Positions 7,201 through 17,170 of a DNA stretch of 64,000 nucleotides are shown here, in pieces. Each line of letters opens with the position of its first letter. Positions within the stretch are counted from its first letter, which is position 1. The stretch is taken from contig JAFDXN010000062.1 of NCBI GenBank assembly GCA_018267915.1, positions 1-64,000 of the forward strand, given 5' to 3'. Under the pieces are notes generated by a model. That model made no database searches, was not told where the DNA came from, and was given only the letters and a program-made list of their open reading frames with translations. The stretch comes from Bacteroidota bacterium (GTDB lineage: Bacteria > Bacteroidota > Bacteroidia > Chitinophagales > Chitinophagaceae). Position numbers and translations under genes: made by a program.

Positions 7201-8056
7201 AGGTGATAAGGAGACCGACGATGCGATCAACCAACTGCTGCACAACTTCAACATCAAATTCAACGAAGAAGTTGGCCGCTACAAGCGTGAGAAATTCAAC
7301 CTGAGCATAGGCGACGAACTGCCTGCAGGTGTGTTGAAACTTGCGAAAGTATACCTGGCCAGCAAGCGTAAGCTGAAGGTGGGTGATAAGATGGCGGGAC
7401 GCCACGGTAACAAGGGTATCGTTGCCAAGATCGTTCGTGAAGAAGATATGCCCTTCCTGGAAGATGGAACACCTGTAGATATAGTACTGAACCCGCTGGG
7501 CGTGCCTTCGCGTATGAACCTGGGGCAGATTTATGAAACCATCCTCGGATGGGCAGGGGAGAAGCTGGGTGTGAAATTCGCTACGCCGATCTTCGATGGC
7601 GCTACCGTAGAAGAAATTGAAGGCCTGATAAATAAAGCGGAATTGCCAGATTTTGGTCACACCTACCTGTATGACGGCGAAACAGGCGAACGCTTCCACC
7701 AGAAGGCCACAGTTGGTATCATCTACATGATCAAACTGCACCACATGGTGGACGATAAGATGCACGCGCGTTCTATTGGCCCATACAGCCTCATTACACA
7801 GCAGCCGCTGGGTGGTAAAGCTCAGTTCGGTGGCCAGCGTTTCGGTGAAATGGAAGTTTGGGCACTTGAAGCATATGGTGCTGCAAACATCCTGCAGGAA
7901 CTGCTGACACTGAAATCGGATGACATAGTTGGTCGTGCGAAGACCTATGAAGCGATCGTGAAAGGCGACAACGTTCCGAAAGCAGGTATCCCTGAATCAT
8001 TCAATGTATTGGTGAATGAGCTTCGCGGCCTGGGTCTCGAACTGAAGTTTGAATAG
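4244..8056 (+). CDS. rpoB: RNA polymerase beta subunit
   Basis: RpoB is the catalytic beta subunit of RNA polymerase. The 1270-residue protein begins [16 protein letters not shown] at the ATG at 4244, preceded by AAGGAG (4226-4231). A TTG 30 nt upstream is in frame but lies in the T-run of the leader hairpin and is rejected. The rifampicin-binding region starts near residue 469 ([30 protein letters not shown]) and carries the usual sensitive-type residues. The active-site lysine region [17 protein letters not shown] lies near residue 1049. rpoC follows after 60 nt. Unusually, rplL and the other L7/L12-operon genes are not upstream. Confidence 0.97.
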   Translation: MAIPQKRTGSGRVNFGKIHDVADTPDLLGIQLQSFKDFFQLETTPDKRNNEGLFNVFNENFPITDTRNIFVLEFLDYFIDPPRYTIDECMERGLTYSVPLKAKLRLSCNDEEHVDFETIVQDVFLGNIPYMTPRGTFVINGAERVVVSQLHRSPGVFFGQSVHPNGTKIYSARVIPFKGAWMEFATDINNVMYAYIDRKKKFPVTTLLRAIGYETDKDILELFGMADEVKTDKKSLANHIGRRLAARVLRSWTEDFVDEDTGEVVTIERNEVVLDRDSVLDEDNAAMIQEMGIPTVFLQKEEVSGDFSIIYNTLNKDTSNSELEAVQHIYRQLRGSDAPDDETARGIIEKLFFSDKRYDLGEVGRYKINRKLGLDIDLDTKVLSKEDIISIIKYLVRLTNGKAEIDDIDHLSNRRVRTVGEQLFAQFGVGLARMARTIRERMNVRDNEVFTPIDLINARTLSSVINSFFGTSQLSQFLDQTNPLSEITHKRRISALGPGGLSRERAGFEVRDVHYSHYGRLCTIETPEGPNIGLISTLCVHAKINDMGFIETPYRKVKEGKVDLKHQHYLSAEEEDLAKIAQANVPLDDKGHFVEEKIKSRQTGDFPILDREEVEYMDVAPNQIVGLSASLIPFLEHDDANRALMGSNMQRQAVPLIRPQVPIVGTGLEAKAARDARIQIHAEGTGVVEYVDANEIHVRYDRNDKDRLVSFEDDLKVYSLTKYKKTNQSTSITLRPCVTKGQKVKNGDFLTEGYATKDGELALGRNLKVAFMPWKGYNFEDAIVINEKVVRDDLFTSVHIDEYELEVRDTKLGEEELTPDIPNVSEEATKDLDENGIIRIGAHVGEGDILIGKITPKGETDPTPEEKLLRAIFGDKAGDAKDASLKAPSGTEGIVISRQLFQRAKKDKNSKVREKAALEKIEKVHEKNVSDIQSLLLEKLQVLLKDKTSAGITNNFGEPVLAKGGKFNSKTLGSIDYQNVNPLGWTGDKETDDAINQLLHNFNIKFNEEVGRYKREKFNLSIGDELPAGVLKLAKVYLASKRKLKVGDKMAGRHGNKGIVAKIVREEDMPFLEDGTPVDIVLNPLGVPSRMNLGQIYETILGWAGEKLGVKFATPIFDGATVEEIEGLINKAELPDFGHTYLYDGETGERFHQKATVGIIYMIKLHHMVDDKMHARSIGPYSLITQQPLGGKAQFGGQRFGEMEVWALEAYGAANILQELLTLKSDDIVGRAKTYEAIVKGDNVPKAGIPESFNVLVNELRGLGLELKFE

Positions 8057-8116
8057 GACTTTGGTTTGCGTAGAACAAGATTAAACAACAACATTTTTAA
8101 AACATTTCTTTTTAAG

Positions 8117-11100
8117 ATGGCAATAAAGAAAGAAAATCGTCCTAAAGCCGGGTTTGGCAAGATCACAATCAGTTTAGCGTCGCCTGACACTATACTGGAC
8201 CGTTCGTACGGTGAAGTGCTGAAGCCCGAAACGATCAACTATCGTACCTACAAGCCTGAACGTGACGGCCTGTTTTGCGAAAAGATCTTCGGACCGGTAA
8301 AAGACTATGAATGCTACTGCGGTAAGTATAAGCGTATACGCTACAAGGGTATCGTGTGCGACCGCTGCGGTGTAGAAGTAACGGAAAAGAAAGTGCGCCG
8401 TGAGCGCATGGGGCATATAAAGCTTGTGGTACCGATAGTGCATATCTGGTACTTCAAGAGCCTGCCTAATAAAATAGGTTACCTGTTGGGCGTAAGTTCC
8501 AAGAAGCTGGAAAGCATCGTGTACTATGAGCGTTATGTAGTAGTGCAGGCAGGTGAAGCAGATGACCTGATACGCCAGAAGCTGAACCTAAAGGACAGCG
8601 AAAGCACGCATCAGGCACTGCTGACCGAAGATGAGTACCTGGAAATACTGGATAGCATCTCGAAGGAAAACCAATACCTGCCTGATGAAGATCCGAACAA
8701 GTTCATAGCCAAGATGGGTGCTGAAGCAGTGCATAGCCTGCTGGCGCGCACTGATCTTGACCAGCTGTCGTATGATCTGCGTAATGCTGCTGCCAACGAA
8801 ACATCACAGCAGCGTAAGCAGGAAGCCCTGAAGCGCCTGAGCGTTGTTGAAGCCTTCCGTGATGCGAACACAAGGGTAGAGAACAGGCTTGAGTGGACCG
8901 TGATGCAGTACATACCGGTAATACCACCGGAACTGCGCCCGCTGGTGCCGCTGGATGGTGGCCGTTTTGCGTCATCGGACCTGAATGACCTGTACCGCCG
9001 CGTGATCATCCGTAACAACCGTTTGAAGCGCCTCATAGAGATCAAAGCTCCGGAAGTGATCCTGCGTAACGAAAAACGTATGCTGCAGGAAGCGGTTGAC
9101 TCGCTGTTTGATAACAGCCGTAAATCGAACGCCGTGAAAGCTGAAGGTGGCCGCGCGCTGAAATCGCTTTCCGATGTACTGAAGGGTAAGCAAGGCCGTT
9201 TCCGTCAGAACCTGCTGGGTAAACGTGTTGACTACTCGGGTCGTTCGGTGATCGTAGTAGGACCTGAAATGAAACTGCATGAGTGCGGTCTGCCGAAAGA
9301 CATGGCGGCTGAACTCTTTAAACCCTTTATCATCCGCAAGCTGATAGAAAGGGGTATAGTGAAGACTGTAAAGAGCGCCAAGAAGTTGGTGGAGCGCAAG
9401 GAAGCGGTGGTATGGGATATCCTGGAAAACGTACTGAAAGGGCACCCTGTACTGCTTAACCGTGCCCCTACGCTGCACAGGCTTTCTATTCAAGCCTTCC
9501 AGCCTAAGTTGATAGAAGGTAAGGCTATCCAACTGCACCCACTGGTATGTTCTGCCTTCAACGCCGACTTTGACGGTGACCAGATGGCGGTACACGTGCC
9601 GTTGAGCCATGCTGCTATATTGGAAGCACAGTTGCTGATGCTGGCTTCGCATAACATCCTGAACCCGCAGAACGGTACGCCGATCACCCTGCCTTCGCAG
9701 GACATGGTGCTTGGCCTGTACTATATCACCAAAGGCAAGAAGACCATGGGTGATGATGTGGTGAAAGGCGAAGGCAAGGCATTCTACAGCGCCGACGAAG
9801 TGAATATCGCTTATAACGAAGGCCGTGTGGACCTGCATGCATGGATAAAGGTGAAAGCCGATGTGCGCACAGCCGACGGCACACTGGAAAGGCAGCTGAT
9901 TGAAACAACAGTGGGCCGCGTGATATTCAACCAGTTCGTACCGAAGGAAAATGGTTTCGTGAATGCACTGCTTACCAAGAAGTCGCTTCGTGAGATCATC
10001 GGCCAGATACTAAAGAACACAACTATTCCTAAGACGGTACAATTCCTTGATGATATTAAGACGCTCGGTTTCCGTACAGCCTTCCGTGGTGGTTTGTCGT
10101 TCAACATCAAGGACCTTACGGTGCCTGAAGTAAAAGAAGAGCTGATCAACAATGCCCATAACGAGGTAGACGAGGTATGGGAAAACTATAACATGGGTCT
10201 TATCACGAACAACGAACGCTATAACCAGATAATCGATATCTGGTCGCGCGTGGATACCCGTGTAACTGAAACGCTGATCCGCGAGATGGCAACAGATAAG
10301 CAGGGCTTTAACTCTGTGTACATGATGCTTGACTCGGGTGCGCGTGGTTCTAAACAGCAGGTTAAGCAGCTTGCAGGCCTCAGGGGCCTGATGGCTAAGC
10401 CCCGCCGTAGTGGTTCTACAGGTTCGGAGATCATCGAAAACCCGATCCTTTCGAACTTCAAGGTAGGTTTGAGCGTATTGGAATACTTTATCTCTACGCA
10501 CGGTGCGCGTAAAGGTCTTGCGGATACCGCCCTTAAGACAGCGGATGCCGGTTACCTGACACGCCGCCTTGTGGACGTGGCCCAGGACGTTGTTATCAAC
10601 GAAGAGGACTGCGGTACACTGCGCGGTATAGCAACCTCGGCACTGAAGGACAATGAGGAAATAGTAGAGCCGCTGTACGACCGTATCCTTGGACGTACGT
10701 CGCTGCATGATGTGTTTGACCCGATAACGGAGAAGCTCATTGTACACGCAGGTGATGAAATAACTGAAGACGTAGCCAGGGAAATAGAAGAGAGCGCCAT
10801 AGATTCTGTAGAGATACGCTCCGTACTGACCTGCGAAAGCCGTCGTGGTGTGTGTGCCAAATGCTATGGTAAAAACCTGGCAACCGGCTACATGACACAG
10901 AAAGGCGATGCAGTAGGTATCATAGCTGCACAGTCGATCGGTGAGCCGGGTACACAGCTTACGCTGCGTACGTTCCACGTGGGTGGTGTTGCGGGTTCTT
11001 CTGCGATCGAGTCGCAATTGGCTGCGAGGTTTGACGGTACTGTACAGTTCGATGGTCTGCGTACTACGAAGTATACAGATGCCGAAGGTGAAACACAGAT

Positions 11101-12439
11101 CGTGGTAATAGGCCGTACCGGTGAGGTGCGTATAGTGGACGTGGCTAATGACCGCCTGCTGATCACTAACAACATACCTTACGGCTCGATACTGAAAGTG
11201 ACCAATGGCCAGAAGGTGCATAAAGGTGATGTGATCTGCACATGGGATCCGTTCAACGCCGTAATCATATCGGAAGTGAGCGGTAAAGTGAAGCTGGAGA
11301 ACGTCATCGAAGGTGTTACTTACCGTGAAGAAGCGGACGAGCAAACAGGCCACCGCGAAAAAGTGGTTATCGAAACAAAAGATAAAACCAAGATACCTGC
11401 GATCATTGTTGAAGGTAAGGAGGAAAAATCATACAACCTGCCGGTGGGTTCGCACATCATTGTGAGCACAGGCGATGCCGTAACGAACGGGCAGGTGCTG
11501 GTGAAAATACCACGTATCCTTGGCCGTAGCCGAGACATCACGGGTGGTCTGCCGCGCGTAACGGAACTTTTCGAAGCACGTAACCCGAGCAACCCTGCTG
11601 TGGTAGCCGAGATAGACGGTGTGGTAGCCTTTGGTAATGTGAAGCGTGGTAACCGCGAGATCATCGTAGAATCGCGCGAGGGACTGGTGAAGAAATACCT
11701 GGTGCCGCTGACACGCCACATCATGGTGCAGGATGGTGACTTCGTGAAGGCAGGTACATCGCTATCGGATGGTGCTACTACTCCGGGCGACATCCTGGCG
11801 ATCAAAGGACCTTTTGCAGTACAGGAATACCTGGTGAACGAAATACAGGAAGTATATCGCTTACAGGGTGTGAAGATCAATGATAAGCACATTGAAGTTA
11901 TCGTGCGCCAGATGATGCGTAAGGTTTCTATCGTAGATCCGGGAGATACCAAGTTCCTGGAAGAAGATACAGTTGACAAGTTCGAATTCATGGAAGAGAA
12001 CGACTGGATCTTTGACAAGAAGGTAGTTACTGAAGCCGGCGATTCTGAGAACATGCACCCGGGCCAGATCGTTACGCTGCGCGAGATACGCGAAGAAAAC
12101 AGCCAACTGCGCCGCGCAGACAAAAAGCTGATCGAATTCCGCGATGCTGCACCGGCTACATCGGCGCCGATGCTGCTGGGTATCACGAAGGCTTCGCTGG
12201 GTACGCAGAGCTGGATATCTGCTGCATCGTTTCAGGAAACAACCAAAGTACTGTCGCAGGCATCGATCAACGGTAAGAGCGATATGCTGATGGGCCTGAA
12301 AGAGAACGTTATCACGGGCAACCTGATACCAGCCGGTACCGGTATGCGCGACTTCGACGACATGGTAGTAGGTTCGAAAGAAGAATTTGAACTGCTGATG
12401 GCGAACAGGGACGTGCTGCAGTTTGACGAAGAAGAATAG
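8117..12439 (+). CDS. rpoC: RNA polymerase beta' subunit
   Basis: RpoC is the beta' subunit. It is 1440 residues when started at the ATG at 8117 ([15 protein letters not shown]); a TTG at 8066 would add a non-conserved leader. The N-terminal zinc site is CYC...CDRC (Cys66, Cys68, Cys81, Cys84). The Mg-binding loop NADFDGD is at residues 482-488. A second zinc site uses CGTLRG and [11 protein letters not shown], and the trigger-loop/bridge-helix region [17 protein letters not shown] is intact. Cotranscribed with rpoB; a strong terminator follows. Confidence 0.97.
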   Translation: MAIKKENRPKAGFGKITISLASPDTILDRSYGEVLKPETINYRTYKPERDGLFCEKIFGPVKDYECYCGKYKRIRYKGIVCDRCGVEVTEKKVRRERMGHIKLVVPIVHIWYFKSLPNKIGYLLGVSSKKLESIVYYERYVVVQAGEADDLIRQKLNLKDSESTHQALLTEDEYLEILDSISKENQYLPDEDPNKFIAKMGAEAVHSLLARTDLDQLSYDLRNAAANETSQQRKQEALKRLSVVEAFRDANTRVENRLEWTVMQYIPVIPPELRPLVPLDGGRFASSDLNDLYRRVIIRNNRLKRLIEIKAPEVILRNEKRMLQEAVDSLFDNSRKSNAVKAEGGRALKSLSDVLKGKQGRFRQNLLGKRVDYSGRSVIVVGPEMKLHECGLPKDMAAELFKPFIIRKLIERGIVKTVKSAKKLVERKEAVVWDILENVLKGHPVLLNRAPTLHRLSIQAFQPKLIEGKAIQLHPLVCSAFNADFDGDQMAVHVPLSHAAILEAQLLMLASHNILNPQNGTPITLPSQDMVLGLYYITKGKKTMGDDVVKGEGKAFYSADEVNIAYNEGRVDLHAWIKVKADVRTADGTLERQLIETTVGRVIFNQFVPKENGFVNALLTKKSLREIIGQILKNTTIPKTVQFLDDIKTLGFRTAFRGGLSFNIKDLTVPEVKEELINNAHNEVDEVWENYNMGLITNNERYNQIIDIWSRVDTRVTETLIREMATDKQGFNSVYMMLDSGARGSKQQVKQLAGLRGLMAKPRRSGSTGSEIIENPILSNFKVGLSVLEYFISTHGARKGLADTALKTADAGYLTRRLVDVAQDVVINEEDCGTLRGIATSALKDNEEIVEPLYDRILGRTSLHDVFDPITEKLIVHAGDEITEDVAREIEESAIDSVEIRSVLTCESRRGVCAKCYGKNLATGYMTQKGDAVGIIAAQSIGEPGTQLTLRTFHVGGVAGSSAIESQLAARFDGTVQFDGLRTTKYTDAEGETQIVVIGRTGEVRIVDVANDRLLITNNIPYGSILKVTNGQKVHKGDVICTWDPFNAVIISEVSGKVKLENVIEGVTYREEADEQTGHREKVVIETKDKTKIPAIIVEGKEEKSYNLPVGSHIIVSTGDAVTNGQVLVKIPRILGRSRDITGGLPRVTELFEARNPSNPAVVAEIDGVVAFGNVKRGNREIIVESREGLVKKYLVPLTRHIMVQDGDFVKAGTSLSDGATTPGDILAIKGPFAVQEYLVNEIQEVYRLQGVKINDKHIEVIVRQMMRKVSIVDPGDTKFLEEDTVDKFEFMEENDWIFDKKVVTEAGDSENMHPGQIVTLREIREENSQLRRADKKLIEFRDAAPATSAPMLLGITKASLGTQSWISAASFQETTKVLSQASINGKSDMLMGLKENVITGNLIPAGTGMRDFDDMVVGSKEEFELLMANRDVLQFDEEE

Positions 12440-12458
12440 TTCAGACTAAATGATAATA

Positions 12459-12490
12459 ATAAAGGCTGCCAAGGGCAGCCTTTATCTTTT
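12459..12490 (+). terminator. Terminator of rpoBC
   Basis: A perfect 12-bp stem (12459-12470 with 12474-12485) with an AAG loop, followed by CTTTTTA. It starts 20 nt after the rpoC stop. Confidence 0.85.
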
Positions 12491-12536
12491 TATATAAGTC
12501 GATGCGCCGGGGTATAGACAGGAAATTGCGCAAAAT

Positions 12537-12671
12537 ACCGTGTTTTCACGGTGTTTTATTTAATATATAATCTCTAGCTTCGCAGTGGGGAAAGAACCCT
12601 TTGCTTTTTTAGGCTGGCAACAGCCACCTACCACTATGGATCGGGGTCGCATCAGCGGTCCCGATCGTTTT
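12537..12671 (+). other. Intergenic stretch with three hairpins, possible small RNA
   Basis: After the rpoC terminator the + strand shows ACCGTG-TTTT-CACGGT followed by GTTTTATTT (12537-12561). A GGCTG-GCAA-CAGCC stem with a GNRA tetraloop follows (12612-12625). Last is GATCGGG...CCCGATC followed by GTTTTTT (12639-12671). The final hairpin has its T run on the + strand, yet no + gene is present to need it. A small RNA ending at 12671 would explain this. I found no convincing TAnnTTTG promoter and do not recognise a known RNA family, so this is weak. Confidence 0.25.
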
Positions 12672-13070
12672 TTACTCCAGCATGATCTTGCTTTTGTTCT
12701 CGATGATCGTCCGGCGGCCAAAGGCGAAATCGACAAAATGCGCCTCGCCCTTTTTTGCATCGATCCTCTGCACGGCGCGACCATATTCTTTGTCAGACTT
12801 ATCGACTACCCTTGCCGTAATAACGGCGTTGAAATCATTTTCGAAGATGAGGTAAATACTTACGGTATCTTCGTTCATCACGAACTTGCCTGTCTTCAGC
12901 CCTTTGGCCTGCAGGACAGGCGAGAGTTGCAGGCTGCACTCCAGGTTCTTGTCGATCCCTTCTTTGATACTGGTTACGATCTCGGTACCGGCTTCACCAA
13001 CTTTTTTACCGGCATTATGGCAGGAGGAGAAAAGTATTGCCGCAAGCCCGCAGCAAATGATTGCTTTCAT
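12672..13070 (-). CDS. Lipoprotein, hypothetical
   Basis: This 132-residue product has signal peptide MKAIICCGLAAILF and lipobox FSSC (Cys17). Then comes a KKVGEAGTEIVTSIKEGIDK helix and a beta-rich region (FVMNEDTVSIYLIFENDFNAVITARVVDK). No named family is recognised. The fold looks like a small beta-sandwich carried on a lipid anchor. It lies directly downstream of the DUF6600-like gene on the same strand but is separated by that gene's terminator, so it is probably transcribed on its own. The short spacing to the + strand T run at 12671 means its own terminator is not obvious. Confidence 0.75.
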   Translation of the reverse strand: MKAIICCGLAAILFSSCHNAGKKVGEAGTEIVTSIKEGIDKNLECSLQLSPVLQAKGLKTGKFVMNEDTVSIYLIFENDFNAVITARVVDKSDKEYGRAVQRIDAKKGEAHFVDFAFGRRTIIENKSKIMLE

Positions 13071-13111
13071 AATAAACGGTTTAGCAATAGCAAGTTATAA
13101 AAGAAAAGTAC

Positions 13112-13146
13112 AAAAGAAAAGGCCGCCCTTTCGGACGGCCCTTCTA
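13112..13146 (-). terminator. Terminator of the DUF6600-like gene
   Basis: GGCCGcCC pairs with GGaCGGCC (13121-13128 with 13133-13140, one mismatch) around TTTC. On the minus strand the hairpin is followed by a T-rich tail. Confidence 0.75.
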
Positions 13147-13168
13147 TTTATAAAGGTGTTCGTTTTTT

Positions 13169-14659
13169 CTATCGTCTTCCACCGCGAAGCTCATTATTCT
13201 CCTGGCGGGGTGCGGGTGTAGGCTGAGGCCTTGGCTGCGGCATAGGCTGAGGCCTGTTCTCAAAGTGCTGCTGTTGCGGCTGCGGCCTGCTTTCAAAATG
13301 CTGCTGTTGCGGCATAGGCTGTGGCCTGTTCTCGAAACGCTGCTGTTGTGGTGCAGGCTGTGGCCTGTTCTCGAAGCGCTGCTGTTGTGGTGCAGGCTGT
13401 GGCCTGTTCTCGAAGCGCTGCTGTTGTGGTGCAGGCTGCGGTCTGTTCTCGAAACGCTGCTGTTGTGGTGCAGGCTGTGGCCTGTTCTCGAAACGTTGCT
13501 GTTGCACGGGCTGCCTTTGAGGCTCTAGCTGCTGCGGCCTGTTGTCAAACCTGCGATCGGGCTGCTGCTGAACCGGTTGCCTTTGCGGTTGCACCTGTTG
13601 AGGCCTATTGTCGAACCTACGATCCGGCTGCTGCTGAACAGGTTGCCTTTGCGGTTGCAGTTGTTGCGGCCTGTTATCAAACCTGCGCTCGGGTTGCAGT
13701 TGCTGCGGCTGAGTCCTTTGCGGCTGTAGCTGTTGGACTGGCTGCTGCCTTGTATTCTGCGGTCTGATCGCGGGCGTAACATTACGCTGGACCGGTTGCA
13801 CCTGGCGGTTTTGGACTGCTGTCCTGAATTCAGGGCGGGTGTTAGTAACAGCCTGCGGCCTGGTGCTTATAGCCCTTGGGGCCTGCAGTGCGCGGGCCGG
13901 AGCCGGACGGCCACCGTTACCGGTTGCGTTACGTACCTGCGGACGAAACACATTGAGACTGTTGCCGCTAATTTGTGCAGGGCCGGGCCTGCGACCAGTG
14001 TTTACGTTGTAAACGTTAACACGTTGGTGCGTAACACGTTGTATTTCGTCAGGGCGTGGACCGTACACGTAGCGGTTATGATAGTTATTGTTGATGAAAT
14101 AGGTGTTGTGTATAATGGTGGTATTATACCCTGCACCCCTCCAATAGCGATGGAAATCGTGCCTGTAAAGGTATTGAGGGCCTACGAATACCCACCAGTT
14201 ATCGGGGCAATAATAGCTGCCGAAAGACACCGAGAGGCTTACACCGGGGCCCATAGGCGCCCAACCATAGTAGCCACCGCCTGAACGCCAGCTAACCCAT
14301 GCAGGACCCCATTCGTCGCCGGGTATCCATACCCAGCCATAATATGGATCGTATGTCCAGCGGCCGTAGTGGAAGGTCGCCCATCCCCATGGATAGTCTG
14401 ACACCCACATGTTACCATATTCGGTTGCTGCCCAATAACCCCTGGTATAGTAGGGGCGGAAGTCTGACCCGACGTCGGGCACCCATACATATCCGTATTG
14501 CGGATCGGAGACCCATTCACCGTAAGGTGAGAGGTCGTCGTAAAACGTTTGATAAGACACATAGTCGTCTTGTGCGCTGGCCTTGATAGCAGGGGTTGCT
14601 GCTACGAAGCCCACCGTCAGCACAGTGACCATTAGTATCCATTTAAGTAAGCTTTTCAT
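13169..14659 (-). CDS. DUF6600-like secreted protein with Q/P-rich repeat tail
   Basis: The protein is 496 residues from the ATG at 14657-14659 (MKSLLKW), with a signal peptide ending near ASAQD. Residues ~30-180 are rich in Trp, Tyr and Gly, with repeats such as YGEWVSDPQYGYVWVPD, YGRWTYDPYYGWVWIPGDEW and WVSWRSGGGYYGWAPM. This is the pattern of DUF6600/YXWGXW-type envelope proteins. The C-terminal half is low complexity: three 22-residue RRFDNRPQQ units and seven ~13-residue RFENRPQPAPQQQ units. The tail is probably disordered and extracellular or periplasmic. Family assignment is from the Trp/Tyr pattern only; the role is unknown. Confidence 0.75.
   Translation of the reverse strand: MKSLLKWILMVTVLTVGFVAATPAIKASAQDDYVSYQTFYDDLSPYGEWVSDPQYGYVWVPDVGSDFRPYYTRGYWAATEYGNMWVSDYPWGWATFHYGRWTYDPYYGWVWIPGDEWGPAWVSWRSGGGYYGWAPMGPGVSLSVSFGSYYCPDNWWVFVGPQYLYRHDFHRYWRGAGYNTTIIHNTYFINNNYHNRYVYGPRPDEIQRVTHQRVNVYNVNTGRRPGPAQISGNSLNVFRPQVRNATGNGGRPAPARALQAPRAISTRPQAVTNTRPEFRTAVQNRQVQPVQRNVTPAIRPQNTRQQPVQQLQPQRTQPQQLQPERRFDNRPQQLQPQRQPVQQQPDRRFDNRPQQVQPQRQPVQQQPDRRFDNRPQQLEPQRQPVQQQRFENRPQPAPQQQRFENRPQPAPQQQRFENRPQPAPQQQRFENRPQPAPQQQRFENRPQPMPQQQHFESRPQPQQQHFENRPQPMPQPRPQPTPAPRQENNELRGGRR
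13232..13495 (-). repeat. Coding minisatellite, seven ~39-bp units
   Basis: Seven tandem units encode RFENRPQPAPQQQ (four copies), one RFENRPQPMPQQQ, a shortened HFESRPQPQQQ and HFENRPQPMPQP. Unit length is 39 bp except near the 3' end. The middle copies are nearly identical in DNA, which suggests recent slippage or unequal exchange. Confidence 0.9.
13496..13687 (-). repeat. Coding repeat, three 66-bp units
   Basis: Three units encode RRFDNRPQQ(L/V)(Q/E)PQRQPVQQQPD, the last lacking PD. They share the R-F-D/E-N-R-P-Q core with the 39-bp units next to them, so the two repeat arrays probably have one origin. Confidence 0.9.
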
Positions 14660-14814
14660 TGTTCCTTGTTTTAATGTTCTGTTTTGTGTGACCAAGCTTT
14701 GTCTGTCTTATGTATTCCAAAAGCGGTTCCTGTTTTAGCCAAGAGAATGTTAATCTCAGTCATGCAAGGTTATCCAATAATGATGCCAGCTTTACAATAT
14801 TATTGTTATAAACG

Positions 14815-15939
14815 TTATTTCTTAGTGTATGTAATCCTGTAAACTGCATGATTCATATCATCAGATACGAGCATAGAGCCATCCTTTAAGACAAGGAGAT
14901 CAACCGGCCGTCCCCAAGGTGTGCGACCCTGCAGCCAACCGTCGGCAAAGATCTCGTAGCTTTTCTCTTTATTGCCGTTAAGACGTACAAGAGTGATCCT
15001 GTAACCATCGGGGTCTGTGCGGTTCCATGAGCCATGTTCGGGTATGAATACCTGGTTTTTATACTCTTGCGGGAACATGTTGCCGGTATAGAATTTCATC
15101 CCGAGTGCAGCTACGTGTGCTTGCAGTTTGGCAACAGGCGGCATGCATTCGGAACAGGCGTATTTGCGTCCATACTCAGGGTCTGGAACGTTATCGCCGT
15201 GGCGGTATGGATAGCCGAAATGCATGCCTTTTGCAGGCGCGCAATTCAGCTCATCCGGAGGGAAGTCGTCCCCCATCAGATCGCGGCCGTTATCAGTGAA
15301 CCAGAGCTCTTTTGTAAGAGGATGCCAGTCGAAACCGACAGTATTACGAATGCCTTTCGCATATACTTCCTGTCCTGTCCCATCCGGGTTCATCCGGGTG
15401 ATACTGGCATAGCGCGGGTCTTTGCCCGATTCATCGCAGATATTGCATGGCGCTCCTACAGGGACATACAATTTACCGTCAGGCCCGAAGGCGATATACT
15501 TCCAGCCGTGGTGTGCATCGGTAGGGAACTTGTCGTAAACCAACACGGGCTTTGGCGGGTTAGCCAGGTTTTGTTCAATATTGTCAATACGCCAGACCTT
15601 ACTGATCTCGGCTATATACAGGCTACCATTATGGAAGGCAACACCATTTGGGGTGTTCATGCCCTTCGCTACTACGTATTGCTTATCGGCAACACCATCG
15701 TTGTTAGCGTCGACCAAAGCATAAACTTTATCAAAGTCCTTTGTGCCGACGAATATCGTCCCCTTTGCGCCTATGGCTAACGAGCGGGCACCTGTTATGT
15801 TCTTTGCGAAGTAACTGATGTGAAAGCCGGGGGGCAATTTGACCTTGGCAAGGTCGTCAGTAGTCTGGGCCTTATTGCTACATGAGACCATGCACAAGAG
15901 CGAGAGGAGGAAAGCTGCTTTTGTGAGCGCTTGTTTCAT
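14815..15939 (-). CDS. PQQ-dependent sugar (sorbosone-type) dehydrogenase lipoprotein
   Basis: This 374-residue protein starts at the ATG at 15937-15939 (MKQALTKAAF). It has a lipobox MVSC (Cys19), so it should be a membrane-attached envelope protein. The rest is a six-bladed propeller of the glucose/sorbosone dehydrogenase family: LPPGFHISYFAKN, GARSLAIGAKGTIFVGT, TPNGVAFHNGSLYIAE, DAHHGWKYIAFGPDGKLYVPVG, GIRNTVGFDWHP, LWFTDNGRD and PEHGSWNR. Such enzymes oxidise aldoses with PQQ. No PQQ synthesis genes are in view. CNIC and CSEC pairs may form disulfides. Substrate cannot be told from sequence. Confidence 0.85.
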   Translation of the reverse strand: MKQALTKAAFLLSLLCMVSCSNKAQTTDDLAKVKLPPGFHISYFAKNITGARSLAIGAKGTIFVGTKDFDKVYALVDANNDGVADKQYVVAKGMNTPNGVAFHNGSLYIAEISKVWRIDNIEQNLANPPKPVLVYDKFPTDAHHGWKYIAFGPDGKLYVPVGAPCNICDESGKDPRYASITRMNPDGTGQEVYAKGIRNTVGFDWHPLTKELWFTDNGRDLMGDDFPPDELNCAPAKGMHFGYPYRHGDNVPDPEYGRKYACSECMPPVAKLQAHVAALGMKFYTGNMFPQEYKNQVFIPEHGSWNRTDPDGYRITLVRLNGNKEKSYEIFADGWLQGRTPWGRPVDLLVLKDGSMLVSDDMNHAVYRITYTKK

Positions 15940-16124
15940 GGAATAAATATACATATTCCATCAAAAACCGGCATCAACAACCATATACCATGCTAAACGC
16001 TTGTTAACCAGATGAAAAGCGAGCGTTAATTGCAGCAAAAAGTTTTCCGGAGCGATGTGATATGACGATGTTTGTATTGCTCAGAGAAAATTTTTCATAG
16101 TGTTCATTTAACCAGAACTCGAAG

Positions 16125-16150
16125 TCCCGCGGTCGCGCGGGATTTTTCTT
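16125..16150 (+). terminator. Terminator-like hairpin just upstream of the alpha/beta hydrolase
   Basis: TCCCGCG and CGCGGGA (16125-16131 with 16136-16142) close on GTCG and are followed by TTTTTC. There is no clear + gene in front, so it could be a leader element of the hydrolase gene or end an unseen transcript from 15950-16120. Confidence 0.5.
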
Positions 16151-16167
16151 TTTGCTACCTTCATGCC

Positions 16168-16848
16168 ATGCAAAACCTCCTGGTATTACATGGCGCCATA
16201 GGAGCTGCCGACCATATGAAGCCATTGGCCGATGCACTGGGCGATAAGTACAAAGTACATACACTTAACTTTTCGGGACATGGGGGCATGCCTTATGCTG
16301 GCGATTTTTCTATTCCCCTTTTTGCAGAGGAGGCACTGCAATTTATTGAAGCCCGGAAGCTGGAGGATGTATCGGTGTTTGGCTATAGCATGGGCGGCTA
16401 TGTAGCGATGTATATGGCGATTAAGCAGCCGAAACTTTTGCAAAAGATAGTGACGCTGGCAACAAAATTTCATTGGGATACAGAAGTGACCGCAAAGGAA
16501 GTGCAGATGCTGGATGTGGACAAAATAGAAGCAAAAGTGCCGGCATTCGCCAAGGCGCTGAAAGAGCGGCATGCACCTAATGAATGGAAAGAAGTGCTGG
16601 CGAAAACAGCCGATATGTTGCGCAGATTAGGAGAAGACAATGCACTTAAATTGGCCGATTATGCAACAATACAAACACCGGCACTCTTGCTGCTCGGCGA
16701 CAGAGATAAAATGATAGGCCTTGAGGAAACGGTTGCGGTATATAAGGCATTGCCAAATGCACAGATGGGTATGCTACCCAATACCCAGCATCCTATAGAA
16801 CAGGTGGACGCTGAACTGTTAGCTTATTTCATTAAGCGCTTTGTGTAA
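16168..16848 (+). CDS. Alpha/beta-fold hydrolase
   Basis: A 226-residue cytosolic hydrolase from the ATG at 16168 (MQNLLVLHGAIGA). A Met at 16072 is in frame but would run through the hairpin at 16125-16150. The oxyanion loop LHGAIGA, the nucleophile elbow GYSMGGY, an acid after LLLGDRDKM and a His near the end (NTQHPIEQ) give a complete Ser-Asp-His set. It resembles small esterases of the MhpC/BioH type. The spacer between hairpin and start is short. Substrate unknown. Confidence 0.85.
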   Translation: MQNLLVLHGAIGAADHMKPLADALGDKYKVHTLNFSGHGGMPYAGDFSIPLFAEEALQFIEARKLEDVSVFGYSMGGYVAMYMAIKQPKLLQKIVTLATKFHWDTEVTAKEVQMLDVDKIEAKVPAFAKALKERHAPNEWKEVLAKTADMLRRLGEDNALKLADYATIQTPALLLLGDRDKMIGLEETVAVYKALPNAQMGMLPNTQHPIEQVDAELLAYFIKRFV

Positions 16849-16956
16849 ATGCACAATATCACTTAAAATTTTTCGTATTCTCAGCTATCTGAGCTAATGA
16901 CTTAAACAAACAAAAAATCAAGGGTTGCAATTAGCGGCCTTTGTAAACACTGGAGA

Positions 16957-17166
16957 ATGCATTTAAAAATACTTGAAGCGCAATACGACGGTAAAGTTTT
17001 TAGGATAGAGCAAGATTTGCCGGAGGTCGGCTATTATTTTTATGTATACGAAGATGGCAAATGTATATTTGACTATTTACAGGCAAATTGCGATCAATGT
17101 AAAGAACAGGCACGTAAACTATTTGAAGTACCATTAAATTGTTGGAGGCAAATAAATAAAGGCTGA
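16957..17166 (+). CDS. Small hypothetical protein
   Basis: This 69-residue soluble protein (MHLKILEAQYDGKVFRIEQD...) has a CDQC pair near residue 45 and a Cys at 30 residues. Strand-turn-strand segments (KVFRIEQDLPEVGYYFYVYEDGKCIFDY) and an amphipathic helix (KEQARKLFEV) look like a compact folded domain. No family is recognised. A GGAG stands immediately before the ATG, closer than usual. The stop is 4 nt from the convergent DUF885 gene. Confidence 0.6.
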   Translation: MHLKILEAQYDGKVFRIEQDLPEVGYYFYVYEDGKCIFDYLQANCDQCKEQARKLFEVPLNCWRQINKG

Positions 17167-17170
17167 ACTG

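Noticed and set aside
12585-13100. 171-codon + strand frame opposite the lipoprotein gene
   Set aside because: It has no motifs, and the minus-strand frame has a clear signal peptide and lipobox.
13232-13687. Regular repeats that might be read as a CRISPR array
   Set aside because: There are no unique spacers; the units are contiguous, in frame, and encode Q/P-rich peptide repeats.
13321-14284. Two + strand frames (148 and 183 codons) opposite the DUF6600-like gene
   Set aside because: They are repeat-driven shadows; the minus-strand product has a signal peptide and a coherent Trp/Tyr-rich domain.
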